Under the pieces are notes generated by a model, which saw nothing but the letters and a program-made list of their open reading frames with translations, was not told the DNA's origin and ran no database searches. A program made the position numbers and the translations under genes. From positions 124,001 through 188,000 of the forward strand of contig NZ_JBAOJI010000006.1 of the NCBI RefSeq assembly GCF_037080055.1: a stretch of 64,000 nucleotides of DNA. The letters run 5' to 3'. This document shows positions 42,704 through 51,689 of this stretch, one piece after another (within the stretch, counting starts at the first letter, position 1; the number at the start of each line of letters is the position of its first letter). Source of the stretch: Halovenus sp037080055. Lineage in GTDB: Archaea; Halobacteriota; Halobacteria; Halobacteriales; Haloarculaceae.

Positions 42704-43462
42704 TCAGAGCGAAAGTTCCTCCCCGTCGTCGGGGACCAGCACGTCCTCGACCGCCGACCGAAGTTCGTCACGGGAGAGCAGACAGTGGTTGATCGCTTCC
42801 ATGTGGACGACGGCGACCGTGGCGTCGGTGGCCTCCCGGACGGCGGCGATGTCGTCGACCCCCATGGTGATCGGCTCGTGACCCTCGAACTGTGCCGCGC
42901 CCCCGTTCAGCACGACCGTCTCTGGATCGAATCGATCGAGGACCTCCGCGACCGGATCGTACCAGATCGTATCCCCGGCGACGTACAGCGTCTCCGACCC
43001 CTCGAAGACGAACCCAGAAACGGGGCCCATCATCTCGGCCAGCTCACCGTGGCCGTGCTGGCCAGGCGTCCGGTGGATGGTAATTCCCTCGAACGATGCT
43101 TGATCGTTGACGCGCCGCACGTCGGTGAATCCCTCCTCGACGAAGGCCTCTTCGTCGGCGGGCTGGCAGAACAGCGGCACGTCTGAATCGAGTTGTTCCA
43201 CCGCGGCCTCGTCGAAGTGGTCGTCGTGGCGGTGTGTGACAACTACCGCATCATGTGAGAAGTCGACATCCGGCATCGGAACCATCGGGTTCCGCCGGTC
43301 GTTTTCCGTTTCGAGGTAGTCCGGGACGCCGGGCTTGTTTCCGATCGAGGGGGCGCTCTCCGCCTCCGCGAACATCGGGTCGATCAGAAACGTCGTCCCA
43401 TCGAGTGAGACCGTCAGGGTAGCGTTGCGAACGAGACGGATGCTGTCGGGTTCTGTCGACAT
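42704..43462 (-). CDS. MBL-fold metallo-hydrolase, UlaG-like
   Basis: A 252-aa metallo-beta-lactamase-fold protein of the UlaG/L-ascorbate-lactonase-like group. The metal motif is VVTHRHDDHFDE, with later PGQHGHGE, YVAGDTIWYD and VHMEAINHC segments. It probably hydrolyses a lactone or similar bond, with unknown substrate. It faces away from the ars operon across a 513-bp gap. Confidence 0.83.
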   Translation of the reverse strand: MSTEPDSIRLVRNATLTVSLDGTTFLIDPMFAEAESAPSIGNKPGVPDYLETENDRRNPMVPMPDVDFSHDAVVVTHRHDDHFDEAAVEQLDSDVPLFCQPADEEAFVEEGFTDVRRVNDQASFEGITIHRTPGQHGHGELAEMMGPVSGFVFEGSETLYVAGDTIWYDPVAEVLDRFDPETVVLNGGAAQFEGHEPITMGVDDIAAVREATDATVAVVHMEAINHCLLSRDELRSAVEDVLVPDDGEELSL

Positions 43463-43975
43463 ACACGCTCGTTGGACGGGCAGCGGATTGGGGCTTGCGC
43501 TCGGTTCAGCTCTGACGGCGCGGGCGTTCCCAGTCCTGGCCGGGTGGCTCGCCCCGGACGGGCTGTCGGCCCTGTGAGAATGCTCGCCGGACTTCAGTTG
43601 AACGGAAATTCAACTACGGCTGTGCAATGATCGATCCGTTTCGGCCGATCAGGGCGGTGTTTGACTTGTCGAACGAGCAGACAGCGAACGAAACTGCGGA
43701 CAGTGTGTACCCGAGTGCGTATTCGCAGACTGGTCACTTTTCGATTACTAGCACACGGTCCACCGAGAGCACGTAGGGCGTCTGTGGGTCCTGAAACTCC
43801 GCGCCGGATCGATCTTCTGACTCCCGGCCGCTGCCGGCCGAGACGGCTTCGTCGCACGGTACTCCAGTTGTGATTGACGACTGATCCCCGTTGGAGCGCG
43901 ACGACTCACTCCCAATTGCGCTGATTCCGACTCCGACCACAATTTTTAATTGAGCAGCTATTCAACTATCTGTCG
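43463..43975. other. 513-bp intergenic region before arsR with an operator-like palindrome
   Basis: No convincing gene. Frames such as the one on the minus strand at 43734-43940 are short and lack a good start. AGTTGAA (43596-43602), CGGAAA, TTCAACT (43609-43615) is a perfect inverted repeat that matches the arsR promoter site at 15 of 20 positions. A plus-strand frame ending at 43577 has a hydrophobic tail (GLGLALGSALTARAFPVLAG) that could be a membrane-gene remnant. Confidence 0.45.
43943..43967 (+). promoter_or_regulatory. ars promoter with overlapping ArsR-type operator
   Basis: TTTTTAATTG (43943-43952) is a TATA box about 27 nt before the arsR ATG, so the transcript is probably leaderless. 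AATTGAGCAGCTATTCAACT (43948-43967) overlaps it and is an imperfect inverted repeat of the TTGAA/TTCAA type. The layout fits ArsR repression relieved by arsenite. Confidence 0.6.
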
Positions 43976-44374
43976 ATGGCCCAAGCAACAGAACGACTTC
44001 GACGCTACCTCGACGACGAACTCGGCGAGTGTCGTAGCGAGGATGTCGAGCGCCGGCTCGACGAACTCACCACGCTGGAAGCGACACTCGGCGAGACGCG
44101 AGTCGAGGCCGAACTCGACGTGCTCTCGGCGCTGGCCAACGAGACGCGCTACACGCTCGTTCGCGTACTCGTCGCGGCGGGTGAGGAACTCTGTGTCTGT
44201 GAACTCAACGCCGTCGTCGACGTGAGCGAGAGCGGACTCAGCCACGCGCTCTCGGAACTCGTCGATGCCGGACTGGTCGACGGGCACAAAGACGGCCGCT
44301 GGAAGAAGTACCGCGCAACCAACCGCGCTGTGGCGCTCGTGACTGTCCTCGAGGGAACGATCACAGATGAGTGA
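43976..44374 (+). CDS. arsR: ArsR-family arsenic-responsive repressor
   Basis: A 132-aa winged-helix ArsR. The metal motif ELCVCEL (CxC) lies before the recognition helix region ESGLSHALSELVDAGLV, followed by KDGRWKKYRAT. The CxC form is the arsenite-sensing type. It is the first gene of arsR-acr3-arsC; its last 8 nt overlap the acr3 start. An N-terminal helix of about 40 residues precedes the core and is longer than in minimal ArsR. Confidence 0.93.
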   Translation: MAQATERLRRYLDDELGECRSEDVERRLDELTTLEATLGETRVEAELDVLSALANETRYTLVRVLVAAGEELCVCELNAVVDVSESGLSHALSELVDAGLVDGHKDGRWKKYRATNRAVALVTVLEGTITDE

Positions 44375-45524
44375 GACGGTCCACGATCACGGCCCAAACT
44401 GTGGGTGTGAAAGCTGTGGCGACCCGCGGTCGATGGACTTCCTCGATAAGTATCTCACCGTCTGGATCTTCGGTGCGATGGCCGTCGGCGTCGGACTCGG
44501 CTTCGTCGCACCCTCGGTAACTGCACCGATCCAGGAGTTTCACCTCGTCGAGATTGGCCTCATCCTGATGATGTATCCGCCGCTGGCGAAGGCGGATTAC
44601 TCCCAACTGCGGGCTGTCTTCAGCAACTGGCGGGTGCTCGGGTTGAGTCTCGTCCAGAACTGGCTGATCGGCCCGACGCTGATGTTCGGGCTGGCAGTCT
44701 TCTTTTTCAGCGGACTCGTCCCTGGGCTCCCCGCCCGTCCCGAGTACTTCCTCGGACTGGTGTTCATCGGGATGGCTCGCTGCATCGCGATGGTGCTCGT
44801 CTGGAACGAACTCGCCGAGGGTTCGACGGAATACGTCACGGGGCTGGTCGCGTTCAACAGTCTCTTCCAGATCATCACCTACGGCGTCTACGTCTGGTTT
44901 TTCGCGCTCTTTCTCCCGCCGCTTCTGGGGATGGAATCGCTCGTCGCCGGCATCACGACCTTCGACATCACGCCGATGCAGGTGTTCGAGGCCATCGTCG
45001 TCTTCCTGGGAATTCCGTTCGCTGCGGGCTTTCTCACCCGCTACGTCGGCACCCGCGCGAAAAGCGAGCAGTGGTACGACGAGGAGTTCGTCCCGCTGAT
45101 CGATCCGCTGACGCTCGTTGCCCTGTTGTTCACCGTCGTCGTGATGTTCGCCACGCAGGGTGACGCCATCGTTGCCTCCCCAGCCGATGTGCTGCTCATC
45201 GCCGTCCCGCTGACGATTTACTTCGTCGTGATGTTCCTCGTGTCCTTCGGGATGGGGCGAGGTATCGGCGCGGATTACTCGACGACCACCGCCATTGGCT
45301 TCACCGCTGCCTCGAACAACTTCGAACTCGCCATCGCCGTCGCCGTCGCGGTCTTCGGTGTCGGCTCAGGTGTTGCATTCGCGACTGTCGTCGGACCACT
45401 CATCGAGGTGCCAGTGCTTCTCGCGCTGGTCAACGTCGCGCTGTACTTCCAGCGCCGCTTCGACTGGGGCGGGTTCGACACCGGTAGCCTTGACTCCGCT
45501 GCGCCCGAAACTACTGACGATTAA
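44367..45524 (+). CDS. acr3: Acr3-type arsenite efflux permease
   Basis: A 385-aa membrane permease with about ten hydrophobic segments, which exports arsenite. The conserved Acr3 cysteine motif GMARCIAMVLVWN is present, as is NNFELAIAVAVAVFG in the later half. The first 18 residues are unusual: H6, H8, C12, C14 and C17 form an HxH / CxCxxC cluster that could bind a metalloid. It overlaps arsR by 8 nt and is followed by arsC after 2 nt. Confidence 0.93.
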   Translation: MSETVHDHGPNCGCESCGDPRSMDFLDKYLTVWIFGAMAVGVGLGFVAPSVTAPIQEFHLVEIGLILMMYPPLAKADYSQLRAVFSNWRVLGLSLVQNWLIGPTLMFGLAVFFFSGLVPGLPARPEYFLGLVFIGMARCIAMVLVWNELAEGSTEYVTGLVAFNSLFQIITYGVYVWFFALFLPPLLGMESLVAGITTFDITPMQVFEAIVVFLGIPFAAGFLTRYVGTRAKSEQWYDEEFVPLIDPLTLVALLFTVVVMFATQGDAIVASPADVLLIAVPLTIYFVVMFLVSFGMGRGIGADYSTTTAIGFTAASNNFELAIAVAVAVFGVGSGVAFATVVGPLIEVPVLLALVNVALYFQRRFDWGGFDTGSLDSAAPETTDD

Positions 45525-45526
45525 CA

Positions 45527-45973
45527 ATGTCATCCACAACCGATCCAACAGACACGATCCGTATCGCCTTCATGTGCGTTCAGAACGCCGGCCGGTCGCA
45601 GATGTCGACCGCCTTCGCGGAGCACGAACGGGCCGAGCGAAACCTCGGCGACCGCGTCGAAATCCTGACCGGCGGCACCCATCCCGCCGACAGCGTCCAC
45701 GACGAAGTGATCGAAGTCATGGACGAGGTCGGCATCGACATCTCCGACCGACAGCCCCGGGAGATCACCCTCGACGAACTCCGTTCCTGTGAATACGTCG
45801 CGACGATGGGCTGCTCGACGCTCGATGTCGGTGATGTCGGTGAGGAGGTTGACGTCCGTGACTGGGCACTCGACGACCCGGACGGCCAGGATCTCGACCG
45901 CGTGCGCGAAATTCGCGACGAGATCGAACGCCGTGTCGGCGCGCTGTTCGAGGAAGTCGAGGAGACTCACTGA
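45527..45973 (+). CDS. arsC: Arsenate reductase, low-molecular-weight phosphatase type
   Basis: A 148-aa thiol-dependent arsenate reductase of the LMW-PTP fold, which reduces arsenate to arsenite for Acr3 export. The CX5R active site is CVQNAGR (C17 to R23) followed by SQM, and the later Asp loop is in VRDWALDDPDGQD. It is the last gene of the ars operon, 2 nt after acr3. Confidence 0.92.
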   Translation: MSSTTDPTDTIRIAFMCVQNAGRSQMSTAFAEHERAERNLGDRVEILTGGTHPADSVHDEVIEVMDEVGIDISDRQPREITLDELRSCEYVATMGCSTLDVGDVGEEVDVRDWALDDPDGQDLDRVREIRDEIERRVGALFEEVEETH

Positions 45974-45992
45974 CCTGCGGTGCGCGGCCAGA

Positions 45993-47765
45993 TCACAACT
46001 GCTGATCGATCTGCTCGGCGGTTCGCTTCCCGATCCCCTCGATTTCCCGTAACTCCGTGACCGTCGCCTCCCGCACGCCGTCGACGCTGCCGAACCGACC
46101 GAGCAGCCGCTTTCTCGTCTCTGGACCGACGCCGCTGATCTCGTCGAGTGCGGTCGACACCTCGTCCCGCAGCGTCTCGTGGTACTGCACCGCAAAGCGG
46201 TGGGCCTCGTCGCGCACCCGCTGGAGCAGTTTGAGTTTCTCCTCTCCGCTGTCCCAGTTGTAACTTCCCTCCACGGTAATAACACGTTCCTCGGCCTTGG
46301 CGAGGGCCACAGCGGGTAGGTCCCAGCCCGTCGTATCGAGAGCTTCCCGGGCTGCCCCGAGTTGGCCCTCGCCGCCGTCGATCAACAGGAGATCCGGATC
46401 CGGTCGGTCGTCCCGGCCCTCGACCGCTCGCTCGGCGCGCCACTCGATCAACCGGCGCATATTCGCGTAATCGTCGTTTTCATCGTCGAGTTTCTTCCGA
46501 CGATAGCCGCTCTTGTCCGGCGAGCCATCGACGAAACAGACGTTACTTCCCACGACGGCACGACCCTGTGCGTGGCTCACGTCGAAGCCCTCGATCCGGT
46601 CGGCGGCGTCGATGCCGAGGGCGGCGGCCAGTGCGGTCGTCCCGTCACGATCACGTTCTTGCCGACGAGCGTTTTTCATCGCGAGATCGATCAGCGTCGC
46701 TTCCCGGCCTGCGCCCGGAACCGACAGTTCGACACCGACGCCCGCGAGCCAAGAGTCCAGCCCGTCGCCGACAGGGTGTTCGGGACAGAGAATCCGATCC
46801 GGCAACTCCGTTCCGGCGTAATACTGCGGGATGAAGGCACCGAGGACCGCGCCGGGGTCGGTGGGGTCGGGCAGATCGAGCGCCGCCTCGCTCGGTTCGT
46901 CACCGTCGGGGACTGCGAGCGTGTGCTGTTCGCGGTCGACCAGTTGCCCATCTTCCGCGCGCAGTAGCGCGACAGTCGGTTCGCGGCCGGCCAGCGAGAC
47001 GCCGAGCACGTCGGTCCGCCGGCGCTCGCTCCCGGCGCTCGTGACCGCCTCGCCGCTGGTCTCCCGGAACTGCTCGACGGCGTCGAGCATATCCCGGAGA
47101 TTTGCCGCCCGCTCGAAGCGCTCGTCCTGTGCGGCCTGTTCCATCTCCTGGCTGAGTGGCTCGGTCAGCACGCCCGTCTCGCCGTTGAAAAATCGGGTGA
47201 TAGATTCCACGTCTTCCAGATAGCCCTCCTTGCTGATCTCGCCGGTACAGGGGGCCGAGCAGAGGCCGATGTCGTAATCGAGGCAGGGTCGCTCGCGGTT
47301 GGCGAACTTGTGATCCGAACAGCCCCGCAGGCCGTACACGTCACGGAGAGCCTTGCAGACTGTCTCGACGGTCCCCTTGCTAGTGAACGGACCGAAGACC
47401 GTCGACCCGCTTTCGGGGTCGCGAGTGATCCGGATCTGGGGGAACTCGTGGTCGGTCAGCGCCACCAGCGGGTAGGATTTGTCGTCTTTCAGCCGGACGT
47501 TGTACTTCGGGCGGTGGCGTTTGATCAGGTTCGCCTCTAGCAGTAGCGCCTGCGACTCGGTGTCCGTGACGGCGATGTCGATGTCGTCGGCGCGGGCGAC
47601 CATCTGGCGGATCCGCTCGCTGCGCGGATCAGCGTACGACCGGACGCGGTCCCGCAACTCGACGGCTTTACCGACGTAGAGCACCCGCTCGCCGTCGAGA
47701 AACTGGTAGACGCCGGGTTCTGCGGGGAGGGCGGCGGCGCGGTCGCGGACGGTCGTTTCGTCCAT
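45993..47765 (-). CDS. uvrC: Excinuclease ABC subunit C
   Basis: A 590-aa UvrC, the endonuclease of bacterial-type nucleotide excision repair. The GIY-YIG domain starts GVYQFLDGERVLYVGKAV, a UVR-like segment is at about residues 195-235 (QEMEQAAQDERFERAANLRD), the RNase H-like C-terminal endonuclease contains FDVSHAQG and DGGEGQL, and two HhH motifs end the protein (ISGVGPETRKRLL, IEGIGKRTAEQI). uvrA and uvrB are not in the window. Confidence 0.95.
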   Translation of the reverse strand: MDETTVRDRAAALPAEPGVYQFLDGERVLYVGKAVELRDRVRSYADPRSERIRQMVARADDIDIAVTDTESQALLLEANLIKRHRPKYNVRLKDDKSYPLVALTDHEFPQIRITRDPESGSTVFGPFTSKGTVETVCKALRDVYGLRGCSDHKFANRERPCLDYDIGLCSAPCTGEISKEGYLEDVESITRFFNGETGVLTEPLSQEMEQAAQDERFERAANLRDMLDAVEQFRETSGEAVTSAGSERRRTDVLGVSLAGREPTVALLRAEDGQLVDREQHTLAVPDGDEPSEAALDLPDPTDPGAVLGAFIPQYYAGTELPDRILCPEHPVGDGLDSWLAGVGVELSVPGAGREATLIDLAMKNARRQERDRDGTTALAAALGIDAADRIEGFDVSHAQGRAVVGSNVCFVDGSPDKSGYRRKKLDDENDDYANMRRLIEWRAERAVEGRDDRPDPDLLLIDGGEGQLGAAREALDTTGWDLPAVALAKAEERVITVEGSYNWDSGEEKLKLLQRVRDEAHRFAVQYHETLRDEVSTALDEISGVGPETRKRLLGRFGSVDGVREATVTELREIEGIGKRTAEQIDQQL

Positions 47766-47803
47766 TACTCACTCGTAGTGGCTCCCCGGGCTTTGATCCG
47801 TCG

Positions 47804-48433
47804 TTAGAAGATGTCCTCGGGCAGCACCGAGGCGAGTTTGCCGGAGGAATCTTCGTCGTTGTCGTCGATGATGATCGCCTCCTCCAGCGCCGTCACGGCG
47901 AGATCCGGATCCTCCGGACGCGGGACGTGCAGATCCTCACGGTCACCAGCGATTTCGATCGCGAGCGTCGGCGTCCGCAACAGCCAGTAGACCGCGAAGA
48001 TGACGACTGCGACGAGCAACCCGAGCGCGCCGATCATCTGCATGTACTGGTCGAGGCGGCCGAAGAAATTCAACATTCCCTGTGCCATACCGACGATTCC
48101 GCCAGCACCCGTCTGCTGTGTGGCCTCGGAATCGAACTGGATGTCCCCGATCAGGGCGTCGAAGTTAATGAACAGGCCAGCCAGCATGAGCATCAGGCTG
48201 TAGACGCCGTAGCGGATGCTCTTGGCCGCCAGTCCCGTCCGGGAGCGCGCGCTGGTCGACACCCCGGTGACGTTCGGCCGCTCGACCTGCTCGAAATTCT
48301 CGCCGTCCATCTCGGGGGTAAAGGTCAGAACGCGGTGGCTCGTCACGACGACTCGCGCGGTGTCGATGTCGACGACCTCCTCGACCGATTCGCTCTCGTA
48401 GAGGAGATCTTCGACCTTCGATTGCCACCCCAT
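47804..48433 (-). CDS. Conserved haloarchaeal membrane protein, PH-like N-terminus
   Basis: A 209-aa protein with an N-terminal beta-rich segment (VEEVVDIDTARVVVTSHRVL) that resembles a PH-like domain, two membrane segments (YGVYSLMLMLAGLFINF and MIGALGLLVAVVIFAVYWLL), and an acidic C-terminal tail (IIIDDNDEDSSG). No function is known to me. It is 38 nt upstream of uvrC on the same strand. Confidence 0.65.
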   Translation of the reverse strand: MGWQSKVEDLLYESESVEEVVDIDTARVVVTSHRVLTFTPEMDGENFEQVERPNVTGVSTSARSRTGLAAKSIRYGVYSLMLMLAGLFINFDALIGDIQFDSEATQQTGAGGIVGMAQGMLNFFGRLDQYMQMIGALGLLVAVVIFAVYWLLRTPTLAIEIAGDREDLHVPRPEDPDLAVTALEEAIIIDDNDEDSSGKLASVLPEDIF

Positions 48434-48552
48434 ATCTCCGTCTATGCGAGCTTCTGATATGAGTTCGACGGCCCATTATCGCTGTTGAGAAACGCGTGCG
48501 CGGCGCTGTCTCATCCCGGAGCATACAACAGGGTCCGCGGTCAACGGGATGT

Positions 48553-48822
48553 ATGGCCGACGACGACATTCGCCTCTGGCTGGTCGAGCGCAGTTACGGC
48601 CACGACGAGGATCTCGTGACGCTCATCTTTGCGACCACCGACGGGGAAAAACAGCTGAAAAAACAGCTCTCACACAACATGCTCTACGGTAAGACGATCA
48701 CTGCGGCCCGGGAGGAAAAGCCGGAGAATCTCGACGAAGTGAAAGACGAGGAGACACGGGGGCGATACGCCAGCGAAGCCTCGCGGATGGCCGAGAAACA
48801 CGACCCCGACGACGAAGTGTGA
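48553..48822 (+). CDS. Conserved small haloarchaeal protein
   Basis: An 89-aa acidic protein (MADDDIRLWLVERSYGHDED start, RMAEKHDPDDEV end). The pattern of a beta-rich N-terminal half and a helical C-terminal half recurs in haloarchaea as I recall, but I can give no function. The frame opens 19 codons upstream; the ATG at 48553 gives the natural acidic N-terminus. It is divergent from the PH-like membrane gene. Confidence 0.6.
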   Translation: MADDDIRLWLVERSYGHDEDLVTLIFATTDGEKQLKKQLSHNMLYGKTITAAREEKPENLDEVKDEETRGRYASEASRMAEKHDPDDEV

Positions 48823-48891
48823 GCTGTGATCTGCGTCCCTCTCACCGGTAGCGACGCCGTTAGATTTCGATCAGCGAACGTCTCTCATCTT

Positions 48892-49095
48892 TCAGGCTGA
48901 AAGCCAGGCGTACGTCTGGATAGCACCGAAGAGTACCGCAAATATGCCGTTTTCGACGAGTAAGAGGGTATTGTCGGCCAGGATTGCCCGAGAGCCGACA
49001 GCAAGTACACCAAACAGTGTTGCTAGCAGGAGATTGTACTTCGCCAGCGCAATCCAGCAGTCCTGATCGAGTTCGATGAGTCCGTCGGTGCCCAT
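48892..49095 (-). CDS. Small two-helix membrane protein
   Basis: A 67-aa protein with an acidic N-terminus (MGTDGLIELDQD) and two hydrophobic segments (YNLLLATLFGVLAVGS and LVENGIFAVLFGAIQTYAWL). No family is recognised. It is 41 nt after ligA on the same strand and could be co-transcribed. Confidence 0.55.
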   Translation of the reverse strand: MGTDGLIELDQDCWIALAKYNLLLATLFGVLAVGSRAILADNTLLLVENGIFAVLFGAIQTYAWLSA

Positions 49096-49136
49096 ACGGA
49101 TTGTTCGTCGCTCGATACCAAATAATCGGGTTACCG

Positions 49137-51212
49137 TCAGCCCCCAATTCCGCGTTCGTCGAGCAACTCGTAAAACTCCGCTTCCGAGAGCATCGGCACC
49201 CCCTCGCTGTCGGCGTCGTCTCGCTTGGTCTGGCCCGGATTGTCGCCGACGACGAGATAATCCGTGTTCCCCGAGACGCTTCCCGTCGCGTTCGCCCCGT
49301 GTTGTTCGACGAGATCCTGTGCCTCGCTGCGAGTCATCTCTTCGAGCGCTCCGGTGAAGACGAAGGTCTCGCCGTCCAGCGCATCGCTCCGTTCGATCTC
49401 CGCTCGCTGCGGGTCGACGTGATCGAGGAGTCGGTCGATGGCCGCGGCGGTCTCCTCGCTCTCGAAAAACGCACGGATCGACTCGGCGACTTTCGGGCCA
49501 ATGTCGGGTACCTCGCGCAACTGCTCGGCGCTCGCCGTCCGGACTGCCTCGAATGTCTCGAACTCGGCGGCGAGTGCGCGGGCGGTCGTCTGTCCGACTT
49601 CAGGAATCCCGAGCGCGGTCAGGAAATCAGCGAGTGGTGGTTCGCGGGTTGCTTCGATCTCTTCGAGCAGGTTCTCCGCGCTCTGTTGGCCCCACCCCTC
49701 AAGTTCTGTCAACTCCTCGGCGGTGAGTTCGTACAGATCCGCCAGTTCTTCGACCAGTCCGGCCTCGGTCAGTTGCTCGACACGCTGCTCGCCCAGTCCC
49801 TCGATATCCAGCGCGTCCCGGGTGGCGTAGTGCTGGATCGACTGCTCGCGCTGTGCCGGACAGCCCAGTCCGTCGGGACAGAACGCCAGCGGGCCGTCTT
49901 GCTGAACCGCTGCGCCACACACTGGACACGTTTCGGGAAACTCGAACGACCCGTCGTCGCCGTCGAGCACTTCGCTCACGTCGGGGATCACGTCGCCCGC
50001 TCGTTTGACCCGAACTCTGTCACCGACGCCGACGCCGAGGCGAGCGATTTCATCGGGATTGTGCAGGCTCGCCCGCGAGACCGTCACACCGCCAACGTCG
50101 ACGGGATCGAGCAGCGCGACGGGGGTGAGCCGACCGGTCCGGCCGACTTGGACGGTGATCTCCCGAACCGTCGTCTCGCCGCTTCGGGCAGGGAACTTGT
50201 AGGCGAACGCCCACCGCGGAGCGCGGGCGGTCGCGCCCAGCCGCTGGCAGGCCGCGCGGTCGTCGACCGAGATCACCGTGCCGTCGATCTCGAATTCCAG
50301 GTTGTCCCGTTCGGCGAGCATCCGGTCGCGGTACTCGATGGCGGCCTCGATATCGTCGACGAGTTCGGTTCGGTCGGTGACGCGCAGGCCCCACTCGGGA
50401 AATCGCTCGTAGATCTCGCTCGTTCGCTCGACGGGATCCGAGGAGTCGAGCACGGAGAAGAAGTAGACGGTGAGCGGTCGCTCGGCGACGACACTCGGAT
50501 CGAGTTGGCGAAGCGTCCCTGCGGCGGCGTTGCGGGGGTTGGCGAACGGTTCTTTGCCCGATTCGACGCGTTCGCGGTTGTGCTCCTGAAAGGCCTTCCG
50601 GGGCATCAGCGCCTCCCCGCGAACCGCGAGAAACTCGGGGTAATTCCCGCGGAGTCGTTCGGGGACTGCCGGAATGGTCCGGACCTGCTCGGTCACGTCG
50701 TCGCCGCGCTCGCCGTCCCCGCGGGTGGCGGCCCGCTGGTAGATGCCGTTCTCGTAGACGATTTCGACCGAAAGCCCGTCGAATTTCGGTTCGCAGAAGT
50801 ACTCGATCTCACCCTCCCAGCCGCTCAGATCCGACCGAACTCGCTCATCGAACTCCCGGACCTCTTCGGCGTCGCCGCTCTGGTCGAGCGAGCGCATCAC
50901 GGCGACGTGTTCGACCGTATCGAGTTCGTCCAGCGGTTCGGCCCCGACGCGCTGAGTGGGGCTGGCCTCGGTATCCAGATCGAACCGCCCTTCGAGTGCG
51001 AGCAGTCTGTCGAACAGTGCGTCGTAGGTCCGGTCGCCGATCACCGGGTCGGCCTCGACGTAGTAGCGGTAATCGTGGTACCGGATCGCTTCGCGGAGCA
51101 AGGTGGCCTGCTCGCGTGCCGCCTGCTCGTCGAGAACCTCCACCGGTTCGAAATCCGTCTCGGGATCGCTGACGTAGGGGTTGTCTTCTGGTTCCTGCTC
51201 GGCGGTTTCCAT
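49137..51212 (-). CDS. ligA: NAD-dependent DNA ligase LigA
   Basis: A 691-aa bacterial-type ligase. Adenylation K143 lies in CEPKFDGLS, the zinc finger has four Cys (CPVCGAA and CPDGLGCPAQ), then come HhH motifs (EGLGEQRVEQL, DIGPKVAESI) and a C-terminal BRCT domain (FVFTGALEEMTRSEA). LigA in archaea is known mainly from haloarchaea and is thought to have come from bacteria. The frame opens 36 codons upstream; METAEQEPED at 51212 is the natural start. Confidence 0.95.
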   Translation of the reverse strand: METAEQEPEDNPYVSDPETDFEPVEVLDEQAAREQATLLREAIRYHDYRYYVEADPVIGDRTYDALFDRLLALEGRFDLDTEASPTQRVGAEPLDELDTVEHVAVMRSLDQSGDAEEVREFDERVRSDLSGWEGEIEYFCEPKFDGLSVEIVYENGIYQRAATRGDGERGDDVTEQVRTIPAVPERLRGNYPEFLAVRGEALMPRKAFQEHNRERVESGKEPFANPRNAAAGTLRQLDPSVVAERPLTVYFFSVLDSSDPVERTSEIYERFPEWGLRVTDRTELVDDIEAAIEYRDRMLAERDNLEFEIDGTVISVDDRAACQRLGATARAPRWAFAYKFPARSGETTVREITVQVGRTGRLTPVALLDPVDVGGVTVSRASLHNPDEIARLGVGVGDRVRVKRAGDVIPDVSEVLDGDDGSFEFPETCPVCGAAVQQDGPLAFCPDGLGCPAQREQSIQHYATRDALDIEGLGEQRVEQLTEAGLVEELADLYELTAEELTELEGWGQQSAENLLEEIEATREPPLADFLTALGIPEVGQTTARALAAEFETFEAVRTASAEQLREVPDIGPKVAESIRAFFESEETAAAIDRLLDHVDPQRAEIERSDALDGETFVFTGALEEMTRSEAQDLVEQHGANATGSVSGNTDYLVVGDNPGQTKRDDADSEGVPMLSEAEFYELLDERGIGG

Positions 51213-51339
51213 CGGCAGCAACGTGGGATGGCTCAGTGAAATGTCCAGCGGGATCGAGACGGATCTCTCGGATCGTCGATCGAATCCCGTTAAAAAGACC
51301 GGACGACCGGACCAACACACACCCTCTCCGAGAACCCCG

Positions 51340-51474
51340 TTACTCCTCGTCGTCCTCGTCCCCGCCGTCGGTCACGAGTTCCGTCTCGGCACTGCCCTCT
51401 TCGTTCAGGAACTCTGGCTCTGATTCGGTTTCCTCCTCGATGCTATCTTCCCGGTATGAGAACCCATGGCACAT
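51340..51474 (-). CDS. Small acidic haloarchaeal protein, 44 aa
   Basis: The minus-strand frame encodes 44 residues, starting MCHGFSYRED and ending in an acidic run DGGDEDDEE. The MCH start followed by an acidic tail is a pattern I recall for small haloarchaeal proteins of unknown function. Third codon positions are mostly G or C as in neighbouring genes, and a TATA-like ATAGAAAT (51497-51505) lies about 27 nt before the ATG. C2 and H3 may bind a metal. It is 127 nt upstream of ligA. Confidence 0.62.
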   Translation of the reverse strand: MCHGFSYREDSIEEETESEPEFLNEEGSAETELVTDGGDEDDEE

Positions 51475-51689
51475 GGTTCAGGCTCTAGTTGGCTTGATTT
51501 CTATTGAAACTTTCGCAGGAGGCACACTTTCGGGAGAATCGATCAGCCCCGCTGCCGGAGAAGTGAGTTGACCGGCGGGATCTGTCGTGTTATTCGGCTA
51601 CGCTCCTGCTACAGACACTCACAATCCGCTGTCGGTGTTTCTCCGGTCAGTATTTTAATGGTAGTTTAGTTTGTGGATGAACGTACGAA

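Noticed and set aside
43734..43940. 68-aa minus-strand ORF before arsR
   Set aside because: No convincing start or promoter at a proper distance and no known family.
49101..51239. 712-aa plus-strand ORF opposite ligA
   Set aside because: Antisense shadow of ligA, whose catalytic motifs are intact on the minus strand. No family is recognised in the shadow.
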